Translations under genes and position numbers: made by a program | Shown: piece by piece, positions 42,375-51,042 of the stretch | Numbering within the stretch: the stretch's first letter is position 1 | Layout of the letters: the number at the start of each line of letters is the position of its first letter | NCBI RefSeq assembly: GCF_001273835.1 | Contig: NZ_JHEI01000137.1 | Location: 62,001 to 126,000, forward strand | Reading direction: 5' to 3' | Origin: Leucobacter celer subsp. astrifaciens | GTDB lineage: Bacteria > Actinomycetota > Actinomycetes > Actinomycetales > Microbacteriaceae | DNA: 64,000 bases | Notes under the pieces: model-generated | Databases searched by the model: none | Told to the model about the DNA's origin: nothing | What the model saw: the letters and a program-made list of their open reading frames with translations, nothing else

Positions 42375-44567
42375 TTGGCAACCACCACTGCCACGCGTCA
42401 GTCCGCCTCGAAGGGCAAGTCCGCTGCGAAGGACAAGGCAGCGCAGACGAGAGACGCCGGCGCTTCGACGCGCTCGAACGGCCGCCGCAAGCACACCCAC
42501 AACGAGGGCATCATCCCGCTGCTGGCCCGCGCCGTGCGCGAGGTCGAGGCCTCGGCCCAGCGCGGCAAGGCGAGCCCGGCCGGCCGCACCAAGTTCCACG
42601 TGATCGCGCTGCTCATGCGCGAGGAGCGCGCCCGCGTCAAGACCGACGAGACGGTGAGCGACTCCGAGCGCGCCGAGACGCTGAAGCGGCTCGACGGCGT
42701 CGCGGCGATCCTCGCCAAGACCGCCGCCCGCGACACCAGCCTCATCACGCTGCTCGAACCCGCGGCTCCCATCACCGAGGCCACGCGGCTGCTGAAGCGC
42801 AAGATGCTCACGCAGGCGGGCATCGCGCTGCCGGAGGAGGAGAAGGCGGCCCCGGAGCCGGCGCAGACCTTCGTGCCGCCGGAGCTCGCGGAGCGCCAGG
42901 TCGAGCCCGTCGGCATCGACGCCCGGATGATGGCCAACCCGTTCCTCGCGCCCGACCTCGCCCCGCCGCGCAAGCCGACCCCGGTGGTGCGTCTGGCGAA
43001 CTGGGAGCTGCTGGGCCCGCTGCTCAAGTCCTTCGAGCAGGGCGGCGGCGGATCCGCGTGCATGGATCTGCCCGCTCCGCCGGTGCCGGATCGCCTCGCT
43101 CCCGCCGGGCGCGAGCTGATGCCGCACCAGGCGCGTTTCCTCGCGAGTGTGGCCGAGGGGCACCGCAGCTTCCTGCTGGCCGACGAGCCCGGTCTCGGCA
43201 AGACCGCGCAGTCCGTGCTCGCGGCGAGCGTCTCCGGCAGCTACCCGCTGCTCGTGGTGGTGCCCAACGTCGTCAAGATGAACTGGGCCCGCGAGGTGGA
43301 GCGGTGGACGCCGCAGCGTCGCGTCACCGTCATCCACGGCGACGGGCAGGACATCGACCCCTTCGCCGACGTGTTCGTGGTGAACTACGAGATCCTCGAT
43401 CGGCACCTGAGCTGGATCTCGCGCTTCGGCTTCAAGGGCATGGTCGTCGACGAGGCCCACATGATCAAGAACGTGCAGTCGCAGCGATCCCGCAACGTGC
43501 TGGCGATCGCCGAGCGGATCCGCGAGCGCACCCCGGGCGTCTCGCCCCTGCTCATCGCGCTCACCGGCACGCCGCTCATCAACGACATCGACGACTTCCG
43601 CGCCATCTGGCGCTTCCTGGGCTGGACCGAGGCCGACAAGCCGGGTCCCGAGCTCATGGCGCTGCTCGAGAACAACGGCTGGACTCCGGCCGATCCCGCG
43701 TTCTACCCCGAAGCGCGGCAGAGCGTGATCGACATGGGCATCGTGCGTCGCCGCAAGATGGACGTCGCCGCCGATCTGCCCGCGAAGCGCGTGGTGGATC
43801 TTCCCGTCGAGCTGGACGACGAGATGGGGCGCGGGATCCGCGAGGCCGAGGCGCAGCTGGCCCGCAAGCTGCTGGATCGCTTCACGGCGGTCAAGAACGG
43901 CAAGCTGGGGCAGAAGCTCAGCGACGAGGCCATCATCCGCATGGTGTGCGCGCAGGAGCTCGAGGAGTCGAACGCCTCGGCCGACGGCATGAACGTGTTC
44001 ACGATGGTGCGGCAGATCGGCCAGGCGAAGGCCTCGCTCGCGGCCGACTACACCGCGCAGCTCGCGCGCTCGGTGGGCAAGGTGGTGTTCTTCGCCAAGC
44101 ACATCGACGTGATGAACCGGGTGGAGGCTCAGCTGGCCGAGGCCGGGCTGAAGACGGTCTCGATCCGCGGCGACCAGACCGCGACGTTCCGTCAGGAGCA
44201 GATCGACGCCTTCAACAAGGATCCCGAGGTCGCTGTGGCCGTGTGCTCGCTGACCGCTGCGGGTGTCGGCGTGAACCTGCAGGCCTCGTCGAACGTGGTG
44301 CTGGCCGAGCTGAGCTGGACCGACGCCGAGCAGACGCAGGCGATCGACCGCGTGCACCGCATCGGGCAGGACGAGCCGGTCACCGCGTGGCGCATCGTCG
44401 CCGCGCAGACCATCGATGCGAAGATCGCCGAGCTCATCGACGGCAAGGCCGGACTCGCGGCGCGCGCGCTCGACGGTGCGTCGGCGCCGGCCGAGGAGGC
44501 CGACTCGGTGCAGCTGCTCGCCCTCATCGGCGTGCTGGAGAAGGCGGTGGCGCAGGCGAACGCGTAG
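42375..44567 (+). CDS. SNF2-type DEAH-box helicase/ATPase
   Basis: The start codon is TTG 42375, with CAGGAGA (42365-42371) before it; the next ATG would remove part of the N-terminus. The 730-residue protein has a Lys/Ala-rich N-terminal tail (1-45) and about 230 residues of unassigned helical sequence. The SNF2 ATPase core follows: Walker A LLADEPGLGKTAQSVLAA, motif Ia VVVPNVVKMNWAREVERW, motif II VDEAHMIKN, motif III ALTGTPLIN, then the C-terminal lobe VFFAKHIDVMNRVEAQLAEA with the Q-V-G-x-N-L type VGVNLQASSNVVLAELSWTD and QAIDRVHRIGQDEPV. SNF2 ATPases translocate on double-stranded DNA. Which partner or process it serves is unknown; it stands alone. Confidence 0.9.
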   Translation: MATTTATRQSASKGKSAAKDKAAQTRDAGASTRSNGRRKHTHNEGIIPLLARAVREVEASAQRGKASPAGRTKFHVIALLMREERARVKTDETVSDSERAETLKRLDGVAAILAKTAARDTSLITLLEPAAPITEATRLLKRKMLTQAGIALPEEEKAAPEPAQTFVPPELAERQVEPVGIDARMMANPFLAPDLAPPRKPTPVVRLANWELLGPLLKSFEQGGGGSACMDLPAPPVPDRLAPAGRELMPHQARFLASVAEGHRSFLLADEPGLGKTAQSVLAASVSGSYPLLVVVPNVVKMNWAREVERWTPQRRVTVIHGDGQDIDPFADVFVVNYEILDRHLSWISRFGFKGMVVDEAHMIKNVQSQRSRNVLAIAERIRERTPGVSPLLIALTGTPLINDIDDFRAIWRFLGWTEADKPGPELMALLENNGWTPADPAFYPEARQSVIDMGIVRRRKMDVAADLPAKRVVDLPVELDDEMGRGIREAEAQLARKLLDRFTAVKNGKLGQKLSDEAIIRMVCAQELEESNASADGMNVFTMVRQIGQAKASLAADYTAQLARSVGKVVFFAKHIDVMNRVEAQLAEAGLKTVSIRGDQTATFRQEQIDAFNKDPEVAVAVCSLTAAGVGVNLQASSNVVLAELSWTDAEQTQAIDRVHRIGQDEPVTAWRIVAAQTIDAKIAELIDGKAGLAARALDGASAPAEEADSVQLLALIGVLEKAVAQANA

Positions 44568-44730
44568 CGCTCGCTACGCCGGGCCGCACGCACGGCACCT
44601 GGCAGCTTCCGTTCCGAATCTGGCGGGAATGCGCGTGTTCGTGTGGATCCGGCCAACGCTACGATAGGGGCGGTGCCCTGGAGACCCCGTGTGTCCGGGT
44701 GCGTCGAGCGAGACGGACGAGGAGAGGCTC

Positions 44731-45768
44731 ATGCGCATAGGTGTGCTCTGCTCCGGCGGCGACAGCCCCGGCATGAACGCTGCGATCCGCGGTGCGGTGC
44801 TGCGGGGCGTCGATGTGCACGGCTTCGAGATGGTCGGCTTCATGGACGGCTGGCGCGGATTCTACGAGGCCGATCTGGTGCCGTTGGATCGTCAGGCCGT
44901 GCGCGGCATCTCCCCCCTCGGGGGAGTGATCCTCGGAACCAGTCGAGTGCAGCCCTTCGTGAGCGGCGCGGGTGACGAGGCCGATCTGCAGGTGATCCGG
45001 GATCGCGCGGCCGAGTACGGGATCGACGGCTTCCTGCTCATCGGCGGCAACGGCACCCAGACCGTCGCGAAGCTGCTGGCCGACGCCGGCATCCGCGCCA
45101 TCGGCCTCCCGAAGACCATCGACAACGACCTCGGCGGCACCGACTACACCTTCGGCTTCGACACCGCCGTGTCGATCGCGGCAGAGGCGATCGACCGGCT
45201 GCGCACAACCGGCGAATCCCACAGCCGCTGCATGGTGCTCGAGGTGATGGGGCGCAACGCCGGGTGGATCGCGCTGCACGCCGGCATGGCCGGCGGCGCC
45301 CAGGTCACGCTGATTCCCGAGCACCCGGAATCGATCGAGCAGATCTGCGAGTGGGTGCTGAGCGTGCGTGATCGCGGTCGCTCCTCCCTCGTGGTCGTCG
45401 CGGAGGGGTTCAAGCTGGAGGGCTCGGACGGTGAGGTGACCCGCGAGGGGCTCGACGGTTTCGGGCGACCGCGGCTCGGCGGGGTCGCCGAGTTGCTCGC
45501 GCCCCTCATCGAGCAGCACACGGGCATCGAGACGCGGGCCACGGTGCTGGGGCATGTGCAGCGCGGGGGATCACCCACAGCCTTCGACCGCGTGCTCGCG
45601 ACGCGCACCGGGATCGCCGCGGCCGACGCCGCTCAGGCCGGGCATTGGGGCACCATGGCGGGCCTGCACGGCGACCGCATCGAGCTGGTGCCGCTCGAGG
45701 AGGCCGTCGGCAAGCTCAAGACCGTGCCCGAGGCGCGCTACGAGGAAGCCCGCCTCAACTTCGGGTGA
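44731..45768 (+). CDS. pfkA: 6-phosphofructokinase
   Basis: The glycolytic enzyme phosphorylates fructose-6-phosphate at C1. GGAGAGG before ATG 44731 fixes the start; a longer frame lacks homology. The 345-residue protein has MRIGVLCSGGDSPGMNAAIR (donor loop), GFLLIGGNGTQTVAKLL, GLPKTIDNDLGGTDYTFGFD (catalytic Asp of TIDND), VMGRNAGWIALHAGMAGGAQ and LGHVQRGGSPTAFDRVLATR. The loop IGGNGT has Asn where the ATP-dependent enzymes usually have Asp or Glu (GGDGS), and PKTIDND carries Lys where the canonical enzymes have Gly. Whether ATP or PPi is the phosphate donor is therefore uncertain. It stands alone, followed by family B repeats. Confidence 0.93.
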   Translation: MRIGVLCSGGDSPGMNAAIRGAVLRGVDVHGFEMVGFMDGWRGFYEADLVPLDRQAVRGISPLGGVILGTSRVQPFVSGAGDEADLQVIRDRAAEYGIDGFLLIGGNGTQTVAKLLADAGIRAIGLPKTIDNDLGGTDYTFGFDTAVSIAAEAIDRLRTTGESHSRCMVLEVMGRNAGWIALHAGMAGGAQVTLIPEHPESIEQICEWVLSVRDRGRSSLVVVAEGFKLEGSDGEVTREGLDGFGRPRLGGVAELLAPLIEQHTGIETRATVLGHVQRGGSPTAFDRVLATRTGIAAADAAQAGHWGTMAGLHGDRIELVPLEEAVGKLKTVPEARYEEARLNFG

Positions 45769-45798
45769 GGCCGGGCGCGCCTGTGCCGAGCGGCCCGC

Positions 45799-45968
45799 CG
45801 CTGGTTGAGCGAGGAGCGTCCCCGCCGGTTGAGCGAGGAGCGCAGCGACGAGTCGAAACCCGGCTGCCTCGGTTTCGATACTTCGACTCGTCGCTGCACT
45901 CCTCGCTCAGCACAACGCTCGCTGCGCTCGCTCAACCGGCGGCACCGGCGGGCTCGCTCGACCGGCGC
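45799..45968. repeat. Family B repeats, three or more copies
   Basis: GCTGGTTGAGCGAGGAGCGT (45800) is followed by GCCGGTTGAGCGAGGAGCGC with GTCGAAACC (to 45860), and complementary copies GGTTTCGAT...GACTCGTCGCTGCAC and CGCTGCGCTCGCTCAACCGG (to 45940). These form a long potential hairpin between pfkA and the convergent mycoredoxin gene. Confidence 0.85.
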
Positions 45969-45982
45969 GGCGGCGACGCCGC

Positions 45983-46258
45983 TTACGCGCCGAGGAGGGC
46001 CTGGACCTCCTGCAGTGAGGGGTTCGTCGCCGTCTTCCCGTCGGGGAAGACGAGCGTCGGCACCACCGCGTTGCCGCCGTTGACCGACTTCACGAGATCC
46101 TCGGTGCCGGGCGTCTCCTCGATGTTGACCACCGTGTAGCCGATCCCGGTCTTGTCGAGCATCAGCTTGAGCCGCTTGCAGTACCCGCACCACTCCGTCG
46201 AGAACATGGTGACCGATCCCTGCTCGGGGATGAAGTCGTTCAGGTCCGCGGTGCTCAT
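45983..46258 (-). CDS. mrx1: Mycoredoxin-like glutaredoxin
   Basis: The 91-residue protein MSTADLNDFIPEQGSVTMFS has the active site STEWCGYCKRLKLML (Cys-Gly-Tyr-Cys), the cis-Pro segment AVVPTLVFPDG and VNIEETPGTEDLV, all as in mycoredoxin-1. Mycoredoxins reduce mycothiol mixed disulfides and recycle mycothiol-dependent enzymes, including arsenate reductases. The CGYC motif and its size set it apart from thioredoxins. Here it stands between pfkA repeats and the divergent pit gene. A GAGGAGG ribosome site precedes the ATG. A functional link with the two ArsC domains at 0.8-3.5 kb is inferred from the family. Confidence 0.9.
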   Translation of the reverse strand: MSTADLNDFIPEQGSVTMFSTEWCGYCKRLKLMLDKTGIGYTVVNIEETPGTEDLVKSVNGGNAVVPTLVFPDGKTATNPSLQEVQALLGA

Positions 46259-46403
46259 GCTGCCTCCTCGATATCGATACATCGCAAGCCTATCCCCGGT
46301 GCTCGTGAACGAGCCGAGGATCGGGCCGAGAGGCAGCCGGCCTGATCGAGGGGTGCGGGGATCCGGTGAATCGGGGAAGGTCCCGCAGAACTCCTCGGTC
46401 GCT

Positions 46404-46425
46404 CCCAGGTAAACGGCGGGTGAAC
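46404..46425 (-). promoter_or_regulatory. PhoP-type box 1 upstream of pit
   Basis: On the minus strand two 11-base units follow one another exactly: GTTCACCCGCC (46425-46415) and GTTTACCTGGG (46414-46404). This is the direct-repeat form of the actinobacterial PHO box (GTTCACC units, 11-base period). Its 3' end is 147 bases before the pit start. Confidence 0.72.
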
Positions 46426-46506
46426 TGGGTGCCCTCAGCTTGACCTCCCGGAATCGAGGTGAAACCATGAATACGGCGCGCCAGCGGCCATCTCCGCACA
46501 TCGGGA

Positions 46507-46528
46507 ATCCGGTGAACGGAAGGTGACT
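46507..46528 (-). promoter_or_regulatory. PhoP-type box 2 upstream of pit
   Basis: A second pair with 11-base period on the minus strand: AGTCACCTTCC (46528-46518) and GTTCACCGGAT (46517-46507). It is closer to the gene (44 bases before the GTG), so a bound protein would cover the promoter. Single half-sites (TTCACC) also occur near 46361-46371 and 46458. Confidence 0.62.
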
Positions 46529-46571
46529 TCGCGGGTGTTCCAGGACCTCTGATCCCGAACGAAAGACGCCG

Positions 46572-47900
46572 GTGGAAATCACCCTCATCGTGCTGCTGGT
46601 CATCGCACTGGCGCTGTTCTTCGACTTCACCAACGGTTTCCACGACACCGCCAACGCGATGGCGACGCCCATCGCGACGGGGGCGCTGAAGCCGAAGACC
46701 GCGGTGCTGCTCGCCGCGATCCTCAACCTCGTCGGCGCCTTCCTCTCGACCGAGGTGGCCAAGACGATCTCGGGCGGGCTCATCAACGAGGGCGATGGCG
46801 GCGTGCTCATCAGCCCGGAGATGATCTTCGCCGGCCTCATCGGCGCCATCGTCTGGAACCTGCTGACCTGGCTCTACGGGCTGCCCTCCAGTTCTTCCCA
46901 CGCGCTCTTCGGCGGCCTCATCGGCGCCGCGATCGTCGGAGCGGGCATCAATGCGATCAACGGCGGCGTCTTCCTCTCGAAGATCCTGATCCCGATGGTC
47001 GCCGCCCCGCTCACCGCGGGCATCGTGGCCTTCACCGCTACCCGGGTCGCGTACGCCATCACCCGCCGCCACGACGGCAAGAAGGACGGCCGCGGTCGTT
47101 TCCGCTACGCCCAGATCGCCTCGTCGTCGCTCATCGCGCTGGCGCACGGCACCAACGACGCGCAGAAGACGATGGGCGTGATCACGCTCACCCTCGTCGC
47201 CGCGAACCTGCAGGATCCGGGCACGGGCCCGCACTTCTGGGTGATCGCCGCCTGCGCCTTCGCCATCGCGCTCGGCACGTACTCGGGCGGCTGGCGCATC
47301 ATCCGCACGCTCGGCGCCGGCCTCACCCAGGTCAAGCCGGCGCAGGGCTTCGCCGCCGAGACGAGCACCGCGGCCACCATCCTCGCCTCGAGCCATCTCG
47401 GCTTCGCGCTCTCGACCACCCAGGTCGCCTCGGGTTCGGTCATCGGCTCGGGCCTCGGCCGCCGAGGCTCGAGCGTGCGCTGGCGCGCGGTGGGCCGCAT
47501 CAGCCTCGGCTGGCTCTTCACGCTCCCGGCGTCGGGTGCGGTGGCCGCCGTGGCCGCGCTCATCGCCCACATCGGGCCGATCGGCATCGTCATCGACGCC
47601 GTGCTCGGATTCGGGTTCATCCTCTTCATCTTCTGGCGCTCCAGGCGCAACAAGGTCGATCACTCCAACGCGATCCCGGTGCCCGATGTGGCCGAGTCGG
47701 GGTACGCGGTGCGCATCCGCAAGGGCAAGGTGAAGCCCCTCAAGACCAAGACCGGCACCATCCCGCCGCTCACCCCGGTGGCGCAGTCGGCCGTGCGCGA
47801 CGACATCGCGGCGCGCGAGGCCGTGAAGGCCGCGCGCGAAGCCGAGGTCTCGGAGCTCGCCGGCAAGGTCGACGACGCGGAGCGGGGGAGCGCACGATGA
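46572..47900 (+). CDS. pit: Inorganic phosphate transporter, PiT family
   Basis: PiT proteins take up phosphate (as metal-phosphate) with protons. GTG 46572 gives 442 residues. The two halves carry the family signatures: FFDFTNGFHDTANAMATPIA in the first and SSLIALAHGTNDAQKTMGVI in the second. GLPSSSSHALFGGLIGAAI is the conserved loop between them. Residues 395-442 form a charged cytoplasmic tail (VAQSAVRDDIAAREAVKAAR). The upstream region has two PhoP-type direct repeats, so regulation by phosphate limitation is likely; PhoP can act as a repressor of low-affinity Pit genes in other actinobacteria. Its stop overlaps the start of the small membrane gene downstream (ATGA). Confidence 0.94.
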   Translation: MEITLIVLLVIALALFFDFTNGFHDTANAMATPIATGALKPKTAVLLAAILNLVGAFLSTEVAKTISGGLINEGDGGVLISPEMIFAGLIGAIVWNLLTWLYGLPSSSSHALFGGLIGAAIVGAGINAINGGVFLSKILIPMVAAPLTAGIVAFTATRVAYAITRRHDGKKDGRGRFRYAQIASSSLIALAHGTNDAQKTMGVITLTLVAANLQDPGTGPHFWVIAACAFAIALGTYSGGWRIIRTLGAGLTQVKPAQGFAAETSTAATILASSHLGFALSTTQVASGSVIGSGLGRRGSSVRWRAVGRISLGWLFTLPASGAVAAVAALIAHIGPIGIVIDAVLGFGFILFIFWRSRRNKVDHSNAIPVPDVAESGYAVRIRKGKVKPLKTKTGTIPPLTPVAQSAVRDDIAAREAVKAAREAEVSELAGKVDDAERGSAR

Positions 47901-48196
47901 ACATCGACTGGATGGCGTTCCTGATCGTCTTCGCCGCGGCCCTGCTCGCCGCCGTGTTCGTGGTCACGCTGTACTCGCTGGGGATCCGCTTCCTCGCGAC
48001 CCCCGCACCTCCTGCGCGCCTCGCGGACGGCACTCTCGAACCCAGCGGCCCCTCGCGCGACGACGAGGACGATGACGTCGACGACATCGGCCGCCCCAGA
48101 TGGGCGACCATCGCCGCCAACGTCTGCTTCGGCCTGTCGGTGCTGGTGGTGCTCGTGGGGATCTTCCTCATCATTCCCGCGCTTCACTTCTGGTGA
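47897..48196 (+). CDS. Small two-helix membrane protein coupled to pit
   Basis: This 99-residue protein has an N-terminal helix (MAFLIVFAAALLAAVFVVTL), a soluble loop with an acidic stretch (RDDEDDDVDDIGRP, about 54-68) and a C-terminal helix (VLVVLVGIFLIIPALHF). Its ATG lies in the pit stop (ATGA), so the two are translated together. Similar small proteins follow pit in other actinobacteria; a role in transporter assembly or control is possible but not shown. Family B repeats begin 16 bases after the stop. Confidence 0.78.
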   Translation: MNIDWMAFLIVFAAALLAAVFVVTLYSLGIRFLATPAPPARLADGTLEPSGPSRDDEDDDVDDIGRPRWATIAANVCFGLSVLVVLVGIFLIIPALHFW

Positions 48197-48211
48197 GCCG
48201 GGTCCGCCGCG

Positions 48212-48284
48212 CAGGTTGAGCGAGCGGAGCGAGCGGAAACCCGAGGCCCCTGGTTTCGACTCCGCTGCGCTCCGCTCAACCGGC
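48212..48284. repeat. Family B palindromic repeat
   Basis: GCAGGTTGAGCGAGCGGAGC then GAGCGGAAACC (48212-48241) and GGTTTCGACTCCGCTGCGCT to CAACCGG (48252-48283) are arms of one hairpin. It follows the pit operon and probably ends it. Confidence 0.85.
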
Positions 48285-48325
48285 GATGATCCTCGCCGTG
48301 TTGATCCGCCGCCGTGTGCGGCGAT

Positions 48326-48372
48326 TGCGCAGAAGGATCGCAACGCTGCGCGTTGCTTTCCCCTTCTGCGCA
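48326..48372. promoter_or_regulatory. Nested dyad upstream of the aldehyde dehydrogenase
   Basis: Outer arms TGCGCAGAAGG (48326-48336) and CCTTCTGCGCA (48362-48372) are perfect complements, and an inner pair GCAACGC (48340-48346) / GCGTTGC (48350-48356) sits between them. The element ends two bases before the TAGGGT -10 candidate, so it spans the -35 region and would act on DNA rather than in an RNA leader. An operator is the best guess. Confidence 0.6.
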
Positions 48373-48374
48373 GA

Positions 48375-48380
48375 TAGGGT
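48375..48380 (+). promoter_or_regulatory. Possible -10 element of the aldehyde dehydrogenase (leaderless)
   Basis: TAGGGT ends six bases before ATG 48387; no ribosome site lies between. The nested dyad adjoins it. Confidence 0.42.
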
Positions 48381-48386
48381 GGGCGC

Positions 48387-49787
48387 ATGAGCGACAACAC
48401 GGATCGGATCTCCGGCCTCGTCGCCGGCCTGCGGCACGGTTTCGAGCGCGGGATCACGCGGCCCGAGGACTGGCGGCGGGAACAGCTGCAGCGCCTGCGC
48501 ACCCTGCTGCTCGAGCGCGGAGATGACTTCGAGCGAGCGCTCCACGACGACCTGGGCAAGTCCGGCACGGAGGCGCAGCTCACCGAGATCGGCTTCCTCG
48601 TCACCGAGATCGATCATGCGCTGCGCCACCTCTCGCGCTGGATGCGGCCCCAGCGGGTGAGCGTGCCCCTCGCGGCGCAGCCGGCGGCCGCCCGCGTCGT
48701 GCCGGAACCGCTGGGCGTCGTGCTGGTCATCGCCCCCTGGAACTACCCGCTGATGCTGGCGCTGTCGCCCGTCGTCGGAGCGCTCGCGGCGGGCAACGCG
48801 GTCGTGATCAAACCGAGCGAGCTGGCTCCGGCCACCTCCTCGCTCATCGCCAGGCTGGTACCCGATGCGCTGGATCGGCGCGCCGTCGCCGTCGTTGAGG
48901 GCGGGGTGGCGGAGACCACGGTGCTGCTCGAGCAGCGATTCGACCACATCTTCTACACCGGCAACGGGCGAGTGGGCCGCATCGTGGCCCGCGCCGCGGC
49001 CGAGCACCTCACGCCGATCACGCTCGAGCTCGGAGGCAAGTCCCCGGTGTACGTGGACGGCACCGCGCCGCTCGCCGAGACCGCCAAGCGCATCGCCTGG
49101 GGCAAGTTCATGAACGCGGGCCAGACCTGCGTGGCCCCCGACTACGTGCTCGGCCGTCCCGAGGTGCTGCGCCGCCTGGCTCCCGCGATCGGCGACGCCG
49201 TGCACGAGCTCTACGGCAGCGCCAGCGCGCGCAACCCGGACTACGGCCGCATCATCAACGATGCCCAGTTCGAGCGTTTGCTCGGCTACCTCGGCGACGG
49301 CGAGATCGAGGTCGGCGGCGATCACGACGCGACGAGCCGCTTCATCGCCCCCACCGTGCTGTCCGGCGTCTCCCGCGACGCGGCCGTGATGCGCGACGAG
49401 ATCTTCGGTCCGATCCTGCCCCTCGTCGAGGTCGATGATCTGGACGACGCACTCGCCTTCGTCACGGGACGGGACAAGCCCCTCGCCGCCTATGTCTTCA
49501 GCGAGGATCCCGGCGCGCGAGCACGCTGGGAGCGCGAGACCAGCTCGGGCGCACTGAACTTCGGCGTGCCCGTGCTGCACCTCGTGGCGCCCGAACTGCC
49601 GTTCGGCGGTGTGGGCGAGAGCGGTATGGGCGCCTACCACGGCGAGCGGTCGTTCCGCGTGTTCAGCCACGAGAAGGCCGTGCTCTCGAAGCCCCTCGCG
49701 CCGGACACCCTGGGCCCGACCATCATGCCGCCCTTCACGGCGCAGAAGAACACGCTCGTGCGTCGCTGGCTGCGCCGGCTCATGTGA
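48387..49787 (+). CDS. Aldehyde dehydrogenase, NAD(P)-dependent, class 3 type
   Basis: The 466-residue protein has the class 3 layout without an N-terminal extension. It shows [20 protein letters not shown] (NAD-binding region), [53 protein letters not shown] (general-base Glu) and [15 protein letters not shown] (catalytic Cys, near residue 250). The C-terminus [20 protein letters not shown] is also typical. It oxidises an aldehyde to a carboxylic acid; the natural substrate is unknown. The upstream nested dyad suggests that expression is controlled by a repressor not encoded next to it. The gene ends 49 bases before the AI-2E family gene. Confidence 0.93.
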   Translation: MSDNTDRISGLVAGLRHGFERGITRPEDWRREQLQRLRTLLLERGDDFERALHDDLGKSGTEAQLTEIGFLVTEIDHALRHLSRWMRPQRVSVPLAAQPAAARVVPEPLGVVLVIAPWNYPLMLALSPVVGALAAGNAVVIKPSELAPATSSLIARLVPDALDRRAVAVVEGGVAETTVLLEQRFDHIFYTGNGRVGRIVARAAAEHLTPITLELGGKSPVYVDGTAPLAETAKRIAWGKFMNAGQTCVAPDYVLGRPEVLRRLAPAIGDAVHELYGSASARNPDYGRIINDAQFERLLGYLGDGEIEVGGDHDATSRFIAPTVLSGVSRDAAVMRDEIFGPILPLVEVDDLDDALAFVTGRDKPLAAYVFSEDPGARARWERETSSGALNFGVPVLHLVAPELPFGGVGESGMGAYHGERSFRVFSHEKAVLSKPLAPDTLGPTIMPPFTAQKNTLVRRWLRRLM

Positions 49788-49824
49788 CCGAACGGGTATC
49801 ACCGAACCGACATGCTGTCGTGAG

Positions 49825-49830
49825 TAGGAT
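49825..49830 (+). promoter_or_regulatory. Possible -10 element of the AI-2E family gene (leaderless)
   Basis: TAGGAT ends six bases before GTG 49837, with no ribosome site between them. Confidence 0.4.
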
Positions 49831-49836
49831 TGTGCC

Positions 49837-51042
49837 GTGGAAGAGCGCAGAAGCGGCGCCGGTAACGGCGCACCGGATACGGCCGACGATGCTGCGCACG
49901 AGCTGCCGCTCGGTGTCAGAGTAGCCGCGGCCTGGTCGTGGCGGCTGATCCTCATCGGGCTCGCGCTCGCCGGCTTCCTGTGGCTCATCGTGCAGGTGCG
50001 CATCATCGTGATCCCGCTGCTCGTCGCTATCCTGCTCACCGCTCTGCTCGCACCGGTGGTGCACTGGTTCGAACGCCAGGGCGCACCGCGCTGGCTGGGC
50101 GTCGTGACCGCTCTCGCGCTCTTCGGCGCGGCGGTGTGGATCCTCGTCACGCTCATCACCACGCAGCTGCGCAACGGCTTCGAGGATGTCGCCAGGCGCT
50201 CGGAAGAGGTCTGGTGGGAGGCGCTGCACTGGGCTGAGGCGACATTCGGGATCTCGGCGACCGAGATCGAGGCCTTCACGGGGCAGATCTGGAAGACGAT
50301 CGAGGGGCACCAGTCCGAGATCTGGAGCGGGGCCCTCGGAGTGGCCACGACAGCGGGCCAGTTCGTCGCCGGGGCGCTGCTCGCCGTGTTCTCGCTCATC
50401 TTCATGCTCATCGACGGCAAGCGCATCTGGTTCTGGGTGGTCGGCTTCCTGCCGGCCAAGGCCCACGCGGCCGTCGACGCGGCAGGACGCGCCGGCTGGA
50501 TCTCCGTCGGGCAGTACGTTCGCGTGCAGATCTTCGTCGCCTTCGTCGACGCCGTCGGCATCGGAGTCGGCGCCGCGCTGCTCGGGGTGCCGCTCGCGAT
50601 ACCCATAGCGATCCTCGTCTTCCTGGGCTCCTTCATCCCGTTCCTCGGCGCCATCACCACCGGCGCCCTCGCCGCATTCATCGCGCTCGTCTACAACGGG
50701 CCCGTGAACGCGCTCATCATGCTGGGCGTGGTGATCCTCGTCAACCAGATCGAGGGCCACGTACTGCAGCCGTTGGTCATGGGCAGCGCCGTCAAGGTGC
50801 ACCCGCTGGGCGTCGTGCTCGCCGTCTCGACCGGCGCGCTGCTCGCGGGGATCCCCGGGGCTCTCTTCGCCGTTCCCATCGCGGCGTCGGCCAACTCCAT
50901 CGTCAATACGCTGGTGCAGCGGCAATGGGAATCCGGATCGGATCCTGTCGCCGATTACCACCGGCGGGAAAAGATTCACCACAGGGCCCGGCATCGGGCC
51001 CGCGCGCTCGCAAGACTGCAGCGCAAGGAAGGACAGTCATGA
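49837..51042 (+). CDS. AI-2E family transporter (PerM/TqsA-like)
   Basis: The 401-residue membrane protein starts at GTG 49837. It has two N-terminal helices (LILIGLALAGFLWLIVQVRI; IVIPLLVAILLTALLAPVVH), the amphipathic segment FERQGAPRWLGVVTALALFG, a soluble part with helix 180-250, and a C-terminal block of helices with VPLAIPIAILVFLGSFIPFL and GAITTGALAAFIALVYNG. The conserved VNQIEGHVLQPLVMGSAVKV followed by HPLGVVLAVSTGALLAGIPG is the family signature. Members export or take up small signals, or act as antiporters; substrate not predictable. Its stop overlaps the ilvA start (ATGA), although no functional link is evident. Confidence 0.9.
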   Translation: MEERRSGAGNGAPDTADDAAHELPLGVRVAAAWSWRLILIGLALAGFLWLIVQVRIIVIPLLVAILLTALLAPVVHWFERQGAPRWLGVVTALALFGAAVWILVTLITTQLRNGFEDVARRSEEVWWEALHWAEATFGISATEIEAFTGQIWKTIEGHQSEIWSGALGVATTAGQFVAGALLAVFSLIFMLIDGKRIWFWVVGFLPAKAHAAVDAAGRAGWISVGQYVRVQIFVAFVDAVGIGVGAALLGVPLAIPIAILVFLGSFIPFLGAITTGALAAFIALVYNGPVNALIMLGVVILVNQIEGHVLQPLVMGSAVKVHPLGVVLAVSTGALLAGIPGALFAVPIAASANSIVNTLVQRQWESGSDPVADYHRREKIHHRARHRARALARLQRKEGQS

